A DNA stretch of 64,000 nt from Clitopilus passeckerianus (Eukaryota > Basidiomycota > Agaricomycetes > Agaricales > Entolomataceae): the NCBI GenBank assembly GCA_944990035.1, contig CALYLX010000089.1, positions 1 to 64,000 on the forward strand. The letters run 5' to 3'. The position numbers and the translations under genes were made by a program. How positions within the stretch are numbered: position 1 is the stretch's first letter; every line of letters begins with the position of its first letter. Below are positions 46,317 through 57,622 of this stretch, in pieces. The notes beneath the pieces were generated by a model that saw nothing but the letters and a program-made list of their open reading frames with translations, was not told the origin of the DNA and did no database searches.

Positions 46317-47968
46317 GCAAGATCGCGTCTTTCGTGAGTCTGTGTCTGTTTGTGCGAGTCTCCTTGGTACCTGGTTCGACGCCTAAGCCTGATTGGAGCC
46401 AGACACATTTTCTGTATTACAAGGAAAGACGAACAACATAACACAATTACAGCGTCTAGTTCCCACATTTGCGAACTTCGGCAACAGGGACTAAGAGCTA
46501 GAATCCTTTAGACCTAGGGAGAATCGCGATGATAATCTGGCCGCTCGGCCGAAGCTGACCTATTGTCGTATCCGAACTCAACGCAACGTAGGTAGGTAGC
46601 TTGCTGCCTGATGAGATCATCACCCTACATCTGCACTTCCCAGAGTCCCCAGACGGATCCAGTCTGTCAACGGAATGAAGCACACACAACTTCATCACTC
46701 AAAATACAACGAACTGTCATGGAAAGATGCTGTTCTAGATTTAGGGTTTCCGTGGGTTCTGCACACTTTAGGACTTGAACAGTTCGTATCCTCCTTCGCT
46801 TCTATTCTGGTACATCCCAATGATACCCTCGCCCCTTTCGCTGTGTTGATTATTGATGCCATGCTGTTCGCAGGGGATTCATCTTGCAATTTCAGCAAAG
46901 GAATGGATCCCTCTCGGCAGCTGAAGGCTCGGTGCTTTCCGCTGTATCCTCCCAATTCCCGCCACGTCTAAACATTTTGTGTCGTGTGAGCAGGAATTCG
47001 GGGAAGGTCCATGTGAGCGTCGTACCTTAACGTAAAGCAGCCGGCGTACCCACCGAACCCATACGGAGCAGCCTCAATTATCGAAGTGCAGAGAGATCAC
47101 GTCTAAATGGGGTCGGTCGAGACAATCGGAGGGGTTAGTGTGATGCTGTTTGGATGATGTGCCATATAAACGGCGAGGGATTCGTTCGATACCGCGGCTT
47201 CGCCGGAAAGAGAGATAATTGAATGGAATTGGCGTATTTTGAGATCACCACATGATGGAGGCCCCTGTCATAAAAGTCCCGGATGTGGTGTGTAGCCGGG
47301 GTGGCGACATGAGCCGGCGGAGGTTTTCCTTTAGGTGTGTTCCAAAAGGAAGAGGTTATCGTCGGGGGGTTCTTTAGAGCCTACATATGTGTGGCGCCTT
47401 GTATATGTTCAGGTCACGTATTCCAGCTCCACAGGACGTGCAGATAAGATGGAAAGTATTAATTTGTTGTAGAGGAGAGAAGCGAGAGGAGCCTGGTAAA
47501 CACGCAGCCGACAAGTGCCGAATGACTTCAGGACAAAACGAAACAAGAACAAGTTAGGACGGCTTTAGACTGCTCACGGCAGCCCTCCGCATGTCAATCG
47601 GTGTCAAATATTAGGTTCTGCCATTGATTCCTCCTGAGCAGTAGGCTTGGCCACAGTACTAGTTAATAAGTACACCGGTTCGATGCTATTTTCCCGCAAG
47701 TCGAAGGTCTAAAAAATCAGAAAAAATCAACAGACGCACGTTGGGCACTTCTAGCGGCCAATAAAACCTGAAAGGGATGGTTGTCATAATGAGCAATGAA
47801 TTTCACAATGAAATGGTCTGGATGGACTGATCATGGCTGGAAAATCGGGCCGGGTTTAGGCGGTGATGGGTGTGTGGTTTTTCCGCATGATCGAACCTGA
47901 AAAGGTCAGGTCCCTTCAACTTTTCATCGCTAAGTTAGCCTTTGCTCTTGACCACGACCTACAATCTA
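46317..47968. other. Divergent intergenic region, 1.65 kb
   Basis: Promoter space between F-box-like paralogue 2 (-) and the bHLH gene (+). Two short opposed open frames near 46500-46970 have no recognisable features and are not called. A long upstream region is common for regulatory genes. Confidence 0.45.
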
Positions 47969-50016
47969 ATGGACGCCCACGATGGCAGTCAGAGGGACTT
48001 TTTGTCCAGTCTATTCCCAATGGACCAGCAGAATAACCACCATCAGCACCACCAACAAGGTCTTGATGACAACCAGCAGCAGATGTATGGCTTCAATCCA
48101 CAGCAGCAAGCATCTCAGCAGTCGATGCAGTTTGGACTTCAAATGCCTCTGAACCCTCAGATGACAATGGATATGCTTGGGAACATGATGAACATGCAGG
48201 GGATTGACTCGCAATCTAATCCTAGCTCGTCCACTTTCACACCGCAGGCGCTTTTGGAGCAACAGGTCAAATTGAATCAACTGCAGCAGCTACAGCAGCT
48301 ACAGAACCAGATTCTCCAGACACAAGTAAGCCGTCGGCGAATCTGGAGCAAGCCTATTTGACTGATAATTCGACACCATAGATAGCGCTCATTAGCAGCC
48401 AGACCGCTGGGATGATGACTTCGCCTGTCATTAATTCTCAGCGTGAACCAAATCAGTTCAGCGGACTCCCTACACCTGGTGGGTGTACTCAGAGATTATT
48501 TGAATACGAATCCTGATTTTTATGCTTGATGTCTAGGCCCATCTGGAGATATCGCTCCCCGACAGCCAGTGGAGGTTCCCGAGATGATACTGAACGGGAG
48601 CGACTTCCGACAACAAGATATGGACTATCCCGTCTCTCCGTTGGATACCTATCAGCATTCCTCTCACAGATACCCAATGTCTGCTCCAGAACACATTGCT
48701 TTCCCCCCTTTGAACCATACCCAGGCTCCAGATTTGAACCTCGACGTTTCCCCTATGACCAGTCCTGGCCTCGCGGCAACCATGCATGCTCACAACAAAC
48801 GCAATTCTTCGTCAAGTGGTGATGAATCCCATTCGCAGCGAGCAAAGAAAAGGCAATCACCCGCCATCCGCCCCGTCAACCCCACGCCAACGACAACGAG
48901 GCGACACACAAGGGGCACGAAATCCGCCAGTTCGACACCACTCTTCCAATCGACGCGTTCGAATTCGAGAAGAGGAAGCATAGTTGGAGAATCCCCCGGA
49001 GACTCCCCGTCTCCAGTTGACCTCTCGATGCCCCCACCCGCTCCTCCCGCCTCTGCGGGCCATCACGGTTCTTCGCCATCTCAGAGCATGACCTCTTCCC
49101 CTGCTTTCAACCCTCAGATAATGCCTGTTACTCCTGGTAGTATCATGAACCTCGGCAGGCTGGGAAGTAGATCGAGTAATGCAGGTGCTTCGACCTCGAG
49201 GAATACAGGCAATGCACAGCCTCAGATGGGAGGAGCAACGGTGCAGTTCAATGTTGAACCTACAAAGTCGAAAAGTTCCGCTCCATCAACTCCCAAAATT
49301 GCAGCAACGACGGGGGAGCCTACGCGTAGGACGTCAACAAGAAAAACCTCAAATGCAGGCAATTCTCTCATCAGTCCGGCACTCAAGGCCATCCGCCCAG
49401 GTACTTCGTCTCCTCCACTTCTCTGCCGTCCCACAAGCTGATAGATTCCTTTCCTATAGCAGGATCCACACCTACTATGGGCGCAACCCAACCTGGGACC
49501 TCCACACCTGTCCTCACCCCTCTCCCTGACCCTGTCATCCGTAAATCCTCTCATAAAGCTGCCGAACAAAAGCGCCGAGACTCACTCAAAGCCAAGTATG
49601 ACGAGCTCCGGCTCCTTCTTCCACCTATCGCTCTTCCTACCGACGAACGGTATCCTGACGAGCCTATCCTCCCTGGTGCGCTTCCTCCCCGTGGACCGCC
49701 CAAGGCAGGCCAGGAAGGTCCAAATAAGGCTGTCAGCAAGCTTCAGTTGCTGATGTGTGGAAACGACTACATTCGTCAGCTAAAAGGACGCGTGGATAGA
49801 AGGGACGACGAGATCGAGAAGCTGAGACAGGAGATAAGGCGATTGAGGATCGTCGTCGAGCAAGCGGGCATTCAGGATGAATTCATGGGCGAGGGGGAGG
49901 ATGGTGTTGATTTGGAGAAGGACCTCGACAGTGTTGAGAACTTCTCACTGCCTGTCGGGTCGAGGTTCGGAGGTGTGGGGACCATAATGGAGGATGATGG
50001 CGACGAGGACGACTAA
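47969..50016 (+). CDS. bHLH transcription factor
   Basis: Four exons, all joins in frame, start MDAHDGSQRDF at 47969. The N-terminus is Gln-rich (QQNNHHQHHQQ, QLQQLQQLQNQ) and the middle Ser/Pro/Thr-rich. The C-terminal DNA-binding part is RKSSHKAAEQKRRDSLKAKYDELRLLLPP. It has a loop of about 35 residues and a second helix PNKAVSKLQLLMCGNDYIRQLKG that runs into a coiled coil (DDEIEKLRQEIRRLR). The basic region has His, Glu and Arg at positions 5, 9 and 13, the pattern that reads CACGTG. It therefore probably binds E-boxes as a dimer in the nucleus. The acidic C-terminus ends EDDGDEDD. Targets unknown. Confidence 0.85.
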
Positions 50017-50747
50017 GCGTCTTGCCGTGCTTGTGGTTATGGGTTCAACCCCGTGTACACGTTTCTGGACTAGAGTAGAGATAATAGATCCGGGATTAGA
50101 ACACTCTCATTAACGCCTAACTTATATGCCCGTCGTATGCCCTCCTAGTCTCCTAACTTATCCATATACAGACGGATCTTGTTCTGCAGAGTATGATACC
50201 CTTTACAGATGTATGAGTTAGCTAGAAATTACCTAAATGTACGAGTATGTAGCCATAGTAAACGTTGTCCATGTATCTCATTGAACGTTTGTTGTCTAAT
50301 TATGGACATGCAATGTGTTCCCGCCGTATAAAACCTGTTCCCGTCTTGAAAGTGCGAGGTTTCACCTGATTTTGCCGCGATTCCAATTGTTCTTTGCTTT
50401 TGTTGCCGGCGCCGATTAAGACCGAAGTGTGTGGAATGATTATTGGGTTTACTATAGCTACAATGAGTGCGATGTCTTAACAGGCTGATAACGTAGTTGG
50501 GAAGATTCCTTCCCAGGTCCATCCTTCATCTATGCATGCGGTAGATACTCTAAAGTGTGGTGCAGTACGAACGTTCATCGGTGGGTAAATATTGCCCTGC
50601 AAAAATGAGAAATAGTCGTCGAATGTCATTGCAGAACCTTGGGCTCCATCTTTTGATCATGCTGGTATCGTCCATTACCTGCGGAAAAGGAAATCAGCAA
50701 AGTACAGAAAAGGTTGGTGGGGAGATAAACGTACAAAGTCCCTGAGT
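50017..50747. other. Convergent intergenic region
   Basis: 3' flanks of the bHLH gene (+) and the DHA1 transporter gene (-). No supported gene. Confidence 0.45.
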
Positions 50748-52689
50748 TTACAGGTTAAGCTTACTGCTCGTCCTGATTTTTTCTCCCCGATAGTATATCC
50801 AGATAGCGAATGGGATTCCGAGAACGATAGCGAGACCACCAAGTAAAGAGTTGCCACCTCCGATGCCCATAGCGTGGAACATCTGCTGCCCGAAGAGAGG
50901 GAATGCAAATCCAAACAGAGAACGGAAGACAGCTGCAGCCGCAGTGGCGCTCGCGGCGTACTGGAAGGCATCGACAAGATATAGTTGGATGGGAAGGTAT
51001 GTCATCATCAATCCGAAGCCGTAGATTCCGGTGCCGATGATGGGGAGAATCCAATGGGTGCGGGCTTGCGCACTCCAGCCGTACCAGCTGTTGATTTGTG
51101 TGTCAGAATACGGCTCAGAAGTCGGTATTAAGATAATGACTTACAAGAGTCCAACAGGTACGACGAGAGATCCTAGGAAGAGGGCCGGAATACGCATTTC
51201 TGGTGTACCCTTGCCGCCATTCTTAGCTGCCAACTGCAGACATACGAAGTCAGTTGGAGTTTCGGAACCGACTTTAGAGTAATGACTTACATGAGAGTAG
51301 ATGGCATTTCCAAGCCTTGCGCCGACGATCGTAGCACCAATGAAACCAACTCCAAGACCGATGTAGGCGAGACCACCAACGCCAGGCTTGAAGCCATAAA
51401 CACTTGAGAAGAGGTCGGCGAAGGTCGCGAACATGAGGTAATAGACACCGTAGAGGCTGAAAAATCGTAGTCATGATAAGTAAAGTTCCTACAAGCCGAG
51501 AGAAATGAGCGCTCACAAAGCCATATACAAGCTTAGTATGAAGCAGATAAAGCTCCTCGACAACATGATCAAAGGTCTCGACAAGTTGTCGAACAAGAAC
51601 TTGGCCTTGCTGCCATGAACGGCTTGCACGTTTGGTATCCTCTTGAGTGCCTCCGGGTCGCCGGATTTCATGGCGCGTCGAAGGCGAATGACAGGGCCAT
51701 ACGTCTCCTTGAGGAGTGGAATGCCAACACACGCCGCAAAGGCAGATACGCCAGCGATAACGACGAAAACGTATTTGATGCCAATCGTTTGCGCGATGAA
51801 ACCACCAGCGATTGGGCCCACAACTGGTCCGATGAGAGGGCCAAGAGAGTAGATTGCCATTGCTGTTGCCCTTTCTCTTGCTGCGAAGAGATCGCCAACC
51901 GAACCACCACCGCAGGCTATTGGCGCACTTCCTGAAAAGCCAGCTATCGCACAGGAATCAGAACTCATCCTGAAAGTACGACATGATAACTTACCTAAGA
52001 AGCGGAATCCGATGAGTGCACCTGTAGTCGGTGCATAAGCGCAACCAAAGGAAAACGCTATTGAAAATAGATTGGCTATGTGTAGGACCTGAACATCGTG
52101 GGATTAGCGCCAAACTTTGTCGGGAATCAAAGGTAAGACGTACCCATGTGCGACCATACATCTCGGAAAGCGGCGCAAGAATCAACGGCTGGGGGTAGGC
52201 GTGATAAGCGAGCTGCAAATTTTTCGAAGACGAAGACGTACTGCGATGGCAAAGGAGAGTAGGTATATACTCAGTGTTAAGCCAAGCACGGTGGGGTTCG
52301 TGATATCGTATCGTTTTGCAAGCTCAGGCAGGCCAGGGGCCATCATCGAACTGGCCAACGGCGAGACAAAAGTATACAGAGAAACCTGAATCGCAAAGTT
52401 CGAGTTAGCGACAGAAGAATTTAACAGGGACTTCAATACTTACAATTGCCACAGCTGTCCATTTCCTCTTGGCAGACCAATTCCTTGCGTTATCTGGGTC
52501 ATCCTCCCAGTCATCCTCTATATTTTCCATCTCTTCCTCTAGTTTGTCCTCCGGAAGTGCCGACTCGCCATGTCCTGGGTGTTGTTCATGCTGTCCCTTT
52601 TCGGGGTAAGGTACATGGGTAGCTGATGAGGCAGATGAAGAAGGCCTATCGAGCTTTCCCTGGGCTTCAGCTGATGTTTGTGAAGCCAT
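50748..52689 (-). CDS. MFS transporter, DHA1 (polyamine/drug-type)
   Basis: Start MASQTSAEAQGKLD at 52689. A soluble N-terminus ends in DWEDDPDNARNWSAKRKW, the mark of fungal DHA1 pumps. Twelve predicted helices follow. The first carries SLYTFVSPLASSMMAPGLPELAKRYDITN and the loop 2-3 motif has PLILAPLSEMYGR. Motif C is SLGPLIGPVVGPIAGGFI. A central loop GDPEALKRIPNVQAVHG and C-terminal helices with PIIGTGIYGFGLMMTYLPIQLYLVDAF complete it. Several short introns; joins checked keep frame. It is a proton-coupled exporter by family; the substrate is open. A TATA-like CATATATAAA lies about 110 bases upstream. Confidence 0.85.
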
Positions 52690-54125
52690 TCCTACTTCGC
52701 AAATCGCTTGTAAAGACGAATGTAAGGAAAGGGCTGACACCGGTTGGGAGTCGAACAGGCAGACTGCGGGTTACCAACCCAGTCCAGTGCTGAATTGGTT
52801 TATATATGATGCACTTCTGAAAGAGCGACCAGCCACGGATCACCTAGCATCCCAGTCATTATTGACGTTATGAACGATTGGTCAAACTTTTGGCGACCTC
52901 GTTTCAACTTTTTTCCGTATGTCGACTGACTCGCGGCAATGAGTTTATTTCATGCTTCAGTTTTTGGCCATGCGATGTCAAGCTAGAGCACATTGGGGTT
53001 CATAAAGCAGGAATACAAGCCTCAGAAGCAGAGTCACAAGGCAGAGGGTCCAGTATGAAGTGATCAGATTACATGAATGAACTGAGGTCATGTCAGAAAA
53101 TGAATGCGGTCCTGTCGAACCAGGAAAAGGAGTACATGCGGTCCCTGGACCATGCGGAGATAACATAGCTCACAGCCTGATGAGGCCTCGCCACCTAGAT
53201 CCCTTCCTTTAAGTTAATTAGGGTTTGAGGGCGTCTCAAGCTAGCCGTTCATTGTAGCCAGAGCCCGCTGAGCAAACCTAACTTACACGGAAGTCTTACC
53301 GATATCGCGATGGGCCTTGCATTGGTCTTGCAATTTTCGGATTTCCCAAATCAAAGACCTACATACCATCTGACTTTGATGATTGAGCAGGTGTCTGCCG
53401 CTTAGAAAGCTCTGGAATATTCAAGGAAATACCTCCGTCATTTCTCCAGAGTCTGAATCCAAAGTGCGTCGGTAAAGCACCCGCTCGATATGAGGTAGGT
53501 GGCTCCATCGGCCGCGGGCCGTTGATCTTAGTCTTTCTGACGACTCCCAACAAGCGAGGTGTATGCTATGGCCTTAACTTAGGACCAGTCCGACGTCGCA
53601 TTCTACGAGATCCAAACTTACAAGAGCATTTCCACCGGGGCCCGAGCTGAGTCACGAACTGAGCAGCCCGAGCTATTCAAAGTTTCGATAAAAGTTAGCG
53701 ATTTATGCACGTACCAAGTACATACTATTAACTGCTACACAGGGCAGGAGACATCATGTTTGGTATGCCGTCATGAAGCAGCAGGCTCGGCGGGCAGTAT
53801 CGATGGTGAACGCAATCATTGATAGTAGAAGAAGCCGCCGGCAGTCTTCCCGTCCACGGCACCCTGACGAGTGCAGAGTGAGTGGTCTACAAAATTACAC
53901 ATTAGGCTGTCTACACAAAGTATGTACGATTGTCCTAGGGCGTCCAAGGTGGTAAGAACTGATAAGCGGCGAATGGGACGTATCTAATATCACAACCATC
54001 AATCTTACATCGTGTCCTTCACAATCCGGAAATTGCCACCCATGCGAGCGTCCAGGTAATGAAGTCGGGAAAAGGCATCTTCCCCCAATAAATAGAATGG
54101 CAGAGGGACTGTCGGTCCATCTGTA
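52690..54125. other. Intergenic region, 1.4 kb
   Basis: Promoter of the DHA1 transporter at its left end and 3' flank of the GT61 gene at its right end. No gene supported on either strand. Confidence 0.45.
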
Positions 54126-56274
54126 TCACCGTGCGGAAAGAGCTTGCTTCACGCCATCGATAACAGCATCCACGTTTATCCTGGCCTCTGCAGGAGCTTC
54201 GAAATCCAGCTCTTGCACCGTCGGGAGATTATTCTCATCGATCCTGCTAGAAGCGCAGAACGAGGTAGCAGTCAGCAATGCGTTCGTAACTTCGGAGGAA
54301 GCCGGCAGTAAGCTTACCTTTCAGCACGCCATCCGACATGCTTCATTCGTAATGAACCCGCAAGGACCTCATAGTTTCTCGTGAACGTGTCATCCGAGAA
54401 GAACTCCATAATGGTGGTGTGTGGCGTAGGCTTTAGGAAGGCAGCGTCAAATAAGTCGGAACTGGAGGCTCCCACAATAACCTACAGGGTTAAATCAGCT
54501 CAATTCAAAGGCACTGAATCAGAACCAAGAAACGAAATCAAACCCACCGTAGACTGAACAATAGCCATCATCCTCTCCTCCCAACTCGTCTCGTCCATCC
54601 TGCTCGAGATGATGTGAACCTCATACCCCAGCTTCTCCAAACTCTTCAGCCTGATAAGTAACCCCTTATGATCCACATCTCTCAATTTTACCCCCACCTC
54701 CTCGTGTTGCCTATGCAAATATGTCACAGCACCTTTCACCTTCTTCTTCGCCTTCCATTTCGACTTCGTCCCCTGCTCCCGCTCCTTCCTCTGCTTCGTC
54801 TCCTCAACCGCGAGGAAATCCACCAGATTCGTCCGCACGGGCTCCCACCAATTCTCAGAAACCCCGTCCAGCTCAACAAACGGCCCAGAGAAAGGAGGCA
54901 GCCTCTGTGCATCATTCTCTCCCAGAAGGATGCTCTTCCTGGCTTCCTCCGCGGCTTCCATATCACTGATGACCACCCGTTCAAGGACATATGGTGCAGG
55001 GAGCTTGTGATAGTCTTCCCAATCTTCTTGGTACATCACCGTCATGGTGGGGAAGGCAGCTTTCAGTGTGAAAGGATGAAACCCAGTGTCCGTGCGCCGA
55101 CGGCGGATGAGATGGAAGTGAGGGAGTGGATTTGGGTCTGTAAAGACACGTCGGTGAGGGAAGATGAGGCGTTCCGGAGGTAGTAGAGATGTTTTTCCTG
55201 AGGGAGATAATGAATCTGCCAAAGAGGAGTAGAGTCGTTGGAGAGCAACGAGGGTTGAGTTGTCTATTAGACTTCTTCGTTAAAACCTTCAACAATAGAA
55301 GATAAGCTGCACATACGAGGTGTGGTATCCGCTGAAATCCATGTTACGCCCCGTATTCTATATTAGCCAAGTTAACACTGGCAGACAGAATCCTGGAAGA
55401 ATACACTCACATTTGACCATACGTGCCAAAAGTCTCCCGAGCCTTCTCTTTCGATATGTATTCCCACTTCATCATACCAGGTCCAACCGCATGGACGATT
55501 TCCGAGAGTGAAGGAGCCCAATCCACATCTCCCAGAATGATATATGTCTTCCCCTTAAACATCACGACGTTGTCCAGGATGGTATACCCTATACGGTACC
55601 AAATCTCAGCCCAAACCTTATTGCAATCAAAAATAAGAAATCATACCAGGAACATGCCTCACTATCGTCGACACCGGTACGTCCTTTCCCCAATGCACAA
55701 AAGCATCATTCACCGTTTCCCTTCGGTTTCCTCCTCCAGCACTCTTCAACCAAGTCTGACTATGTCCGCTCCCACTCAATTCTGGCACACCCTGAGCATC
55801 GACCCACGTAGCCCTATGTGGCTCTGCTCCAGGCCCCTCTTGCGTCCTCTCCTTCCCGTCTCCAGCAATCTGGTTCTCCTCCCAAGGCCAGCTTCCGTAT
55901 ATTTCATCCTCCAGCTTGTCCTGCTTCCCTTTCCCGGAGCTGAACCATCCTCTAGCTCCTCCAGAAGTCGCCTGCAGACGTCTGCCATCTGGTCCGATAT
56001 GCAAAGGGTTTGCTGCCAAGTGCGAAGAGTATTGACCACTGAGAGATATCGGCGCAAGCCAGTCGATGCCTATTTGGGCGTAATATGAGATATAAAATAC
56101 AGAGACCGAGAAAACGGTCAGGTAGAGCTCTCGTCGACTAGGCGGGGCATTCCACCGCATAGCTCGACCGTGGAGGTTCAAGAAAAGCCACGTCGCCGTC
56201 GATGACAACGGGAAGATTTTCTGCGGCGTCCTGCTCGGTTTTCGGGACGAAGACGTTGATGCAACGAGGGACAT
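54126..56274 (-). CDS. GT61-family glycosyltransferase, type II membrane protein
   Basis: Start MSLVASTSSSRKP at 56274, with one hydrophobic segment at about residues 49-65 (ELYLTVFSVSVFYISYY), so probably Golgi or ER lumenal. Later exons carry TILDNVVMFKGKTYIILGD and FHPFTLKAAFPTMTVMYQEDWEDYH. Next are LKSLEKLGYEVHIISSRMDETSWEERMMAIVQST and VIVGASSSDLFDAAFLKPTPHTTIMEFF, the glycosyltransferase 61 (EOGT/xylosyltransferase-like) C-terminal pattern. The usual GVHG-x-GLTH is GASSSDLFD here, as in some fungal relatives. It ends INVDAVIDGVKQALSAR. Its ATG is only 118 bases downstream of the H2A stop on the same strand. Donor and acceptor sugars unknown. Confidence 0.72.
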
Positions 56275-56391
56275 TGGCTTTGAATTATAACATGACCAAA
56301 TAAGCATTGAGTAGAACTACAGATGCTAAGATTACAGTAGAGGGGAATAAAATTACGAAATAATGGCAATACACTGAAGATAGGCGAAGAT

Positions 56392-57149
56392 TTACTCTTC
56401 GGCACCTTCCTTCCTTTTGCTGTAAAACCGGTCAGTAAATGTCGATAGAAAAGGCCGAAGTAGAAGTACCTTGACTTGCTGGGGAGCAATTCCTATAATA
56501 CAACAATAAGCCGACTGGATGATGGAGAATAAAAACGTTGAACATACAGCAGCAATATGTGGCACGACACCACCCTGTGAGATGACAACGTCACCGAGCA
56601 ATTTGTTCAATCTAAGAAGAATGTCAGCAACTACATCATCATGAGTCATTGAGACGAGGTACACGCACTCTTCATCGTTCCTGATAGCGAGTTGCAGATG
56701 ACGGGGGACAATACGTTGCTTCTTATTATCCCTGGCAGCGTTACCTGCCAACTCCAGAATTTCGGCAGCCAAGTACTCAAGGACAGCCGCGAGATAAACT
56801 ATAACAAATGAACAGACAGTTAGCTTAAGTTCTTCATTACGAATGGCAAACAACCCGGCATACCTGGAGCACCAGCACCCACACGCTGAGCATAGTTACC
56901 CCGCTTCAAGAGACGGTGCACACGTCCGACGGGGAACTGAAGACCAGCCTTGGCGGAGCGTGACTGTGACTTGCTGTCGCTGCTAGCCTTACCACCAGAA
57001 GATTTTCCAGCTTTTCCTGAACATATCGTCGTCAGGAAAAGGCTGTTTGGGCCCCCACTTTTGAGTAATACATACCTTTGCCGCTCTATACCAGAATTCA
57101 GTCTGTTAGTCCATGTTGTACGAAGTAAACAGTGCGTGCAACATACCAT
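56392..57149 (-). CDS. Histone H2A without SQ tail motif
   Basis: Several short introns. Exon 1 contributes only the ATG (57147-57149). A 10-base microexon (57076-57085) encodes SGK and one base. The 136-residue product has [72 protein letters not shown] and [25 protein letters not shown]. This is canonical H2A and not H2A.Z (it has the H2A docking loop). The last exon gives [10 protein letters not shown] with no Ser-Gln, unlike most fungal H2As, which end in an SQ-acidic motif used for damage signalling. No H2B gene is adjacent. Confidence 0.9.
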
Positions 57150-57622
57150 TGTTGTATTGGTTGATTAACGGTACAGAATATACACAAAAGGAGCGAGGAT
57201 GGTGGTGGTAGAAGATGAAGAGAGGATGAATCAACAGTCTTTCCACAAACGCGTCAATTTATTGATTTCTATTTGGAGATCACGTGGTGTTTCCAAATTT
57301 GGTATGCCTCGGCTAGACGTGTCGACGCGTCTCGCGTTTTGTTTGTTGATTCTTTACTGTCGCCAGGGTATCACACTTTAGCGACTAGATGATCCCAGCT
57401 GCACTCCGTAAACGCTGACTTGGCCTGTGTGCCTGCGAGCAATTGATGCTGGGAAATGACTCGCTCTATTCCGTCGCAATCTGCCTAGTATTTTTCCAAA
57501 AACTTGCTATAAATATAAAGATGGTATGAGTGCGACCAGTTAGCGCCGCTAGTAATCGGCGACTGCTTTCTTTCACTGATCTTCGTGGTTTCCTCCAATC
57601 TCCTGTCTCTCTATGATGACGT
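57150..57622. promoter_or_regulatory. H2A promoter region with E-box
   Basis: A 5' flank of H2A that also serves as the 3' flank of the DUF6535 gene. CACGTG is at 57281-57286, about 135 bases upstream of the H2A start. No gene recognised. Confidence 0.45.

Noticed and set aside
46498..46971. Short opposed open frames
   Set aside because: No splice partners, signal or family-like motif; treated as intergenic.
52744..52800. tRNA-like hairpin with TTCGACTCC and a GGT-containing loop on the minus strand
   Set aside because: No acceptor or D-arm pairing upstream and the T-stem does not pair; it is 5' leader of the DHA1 transporter gene.
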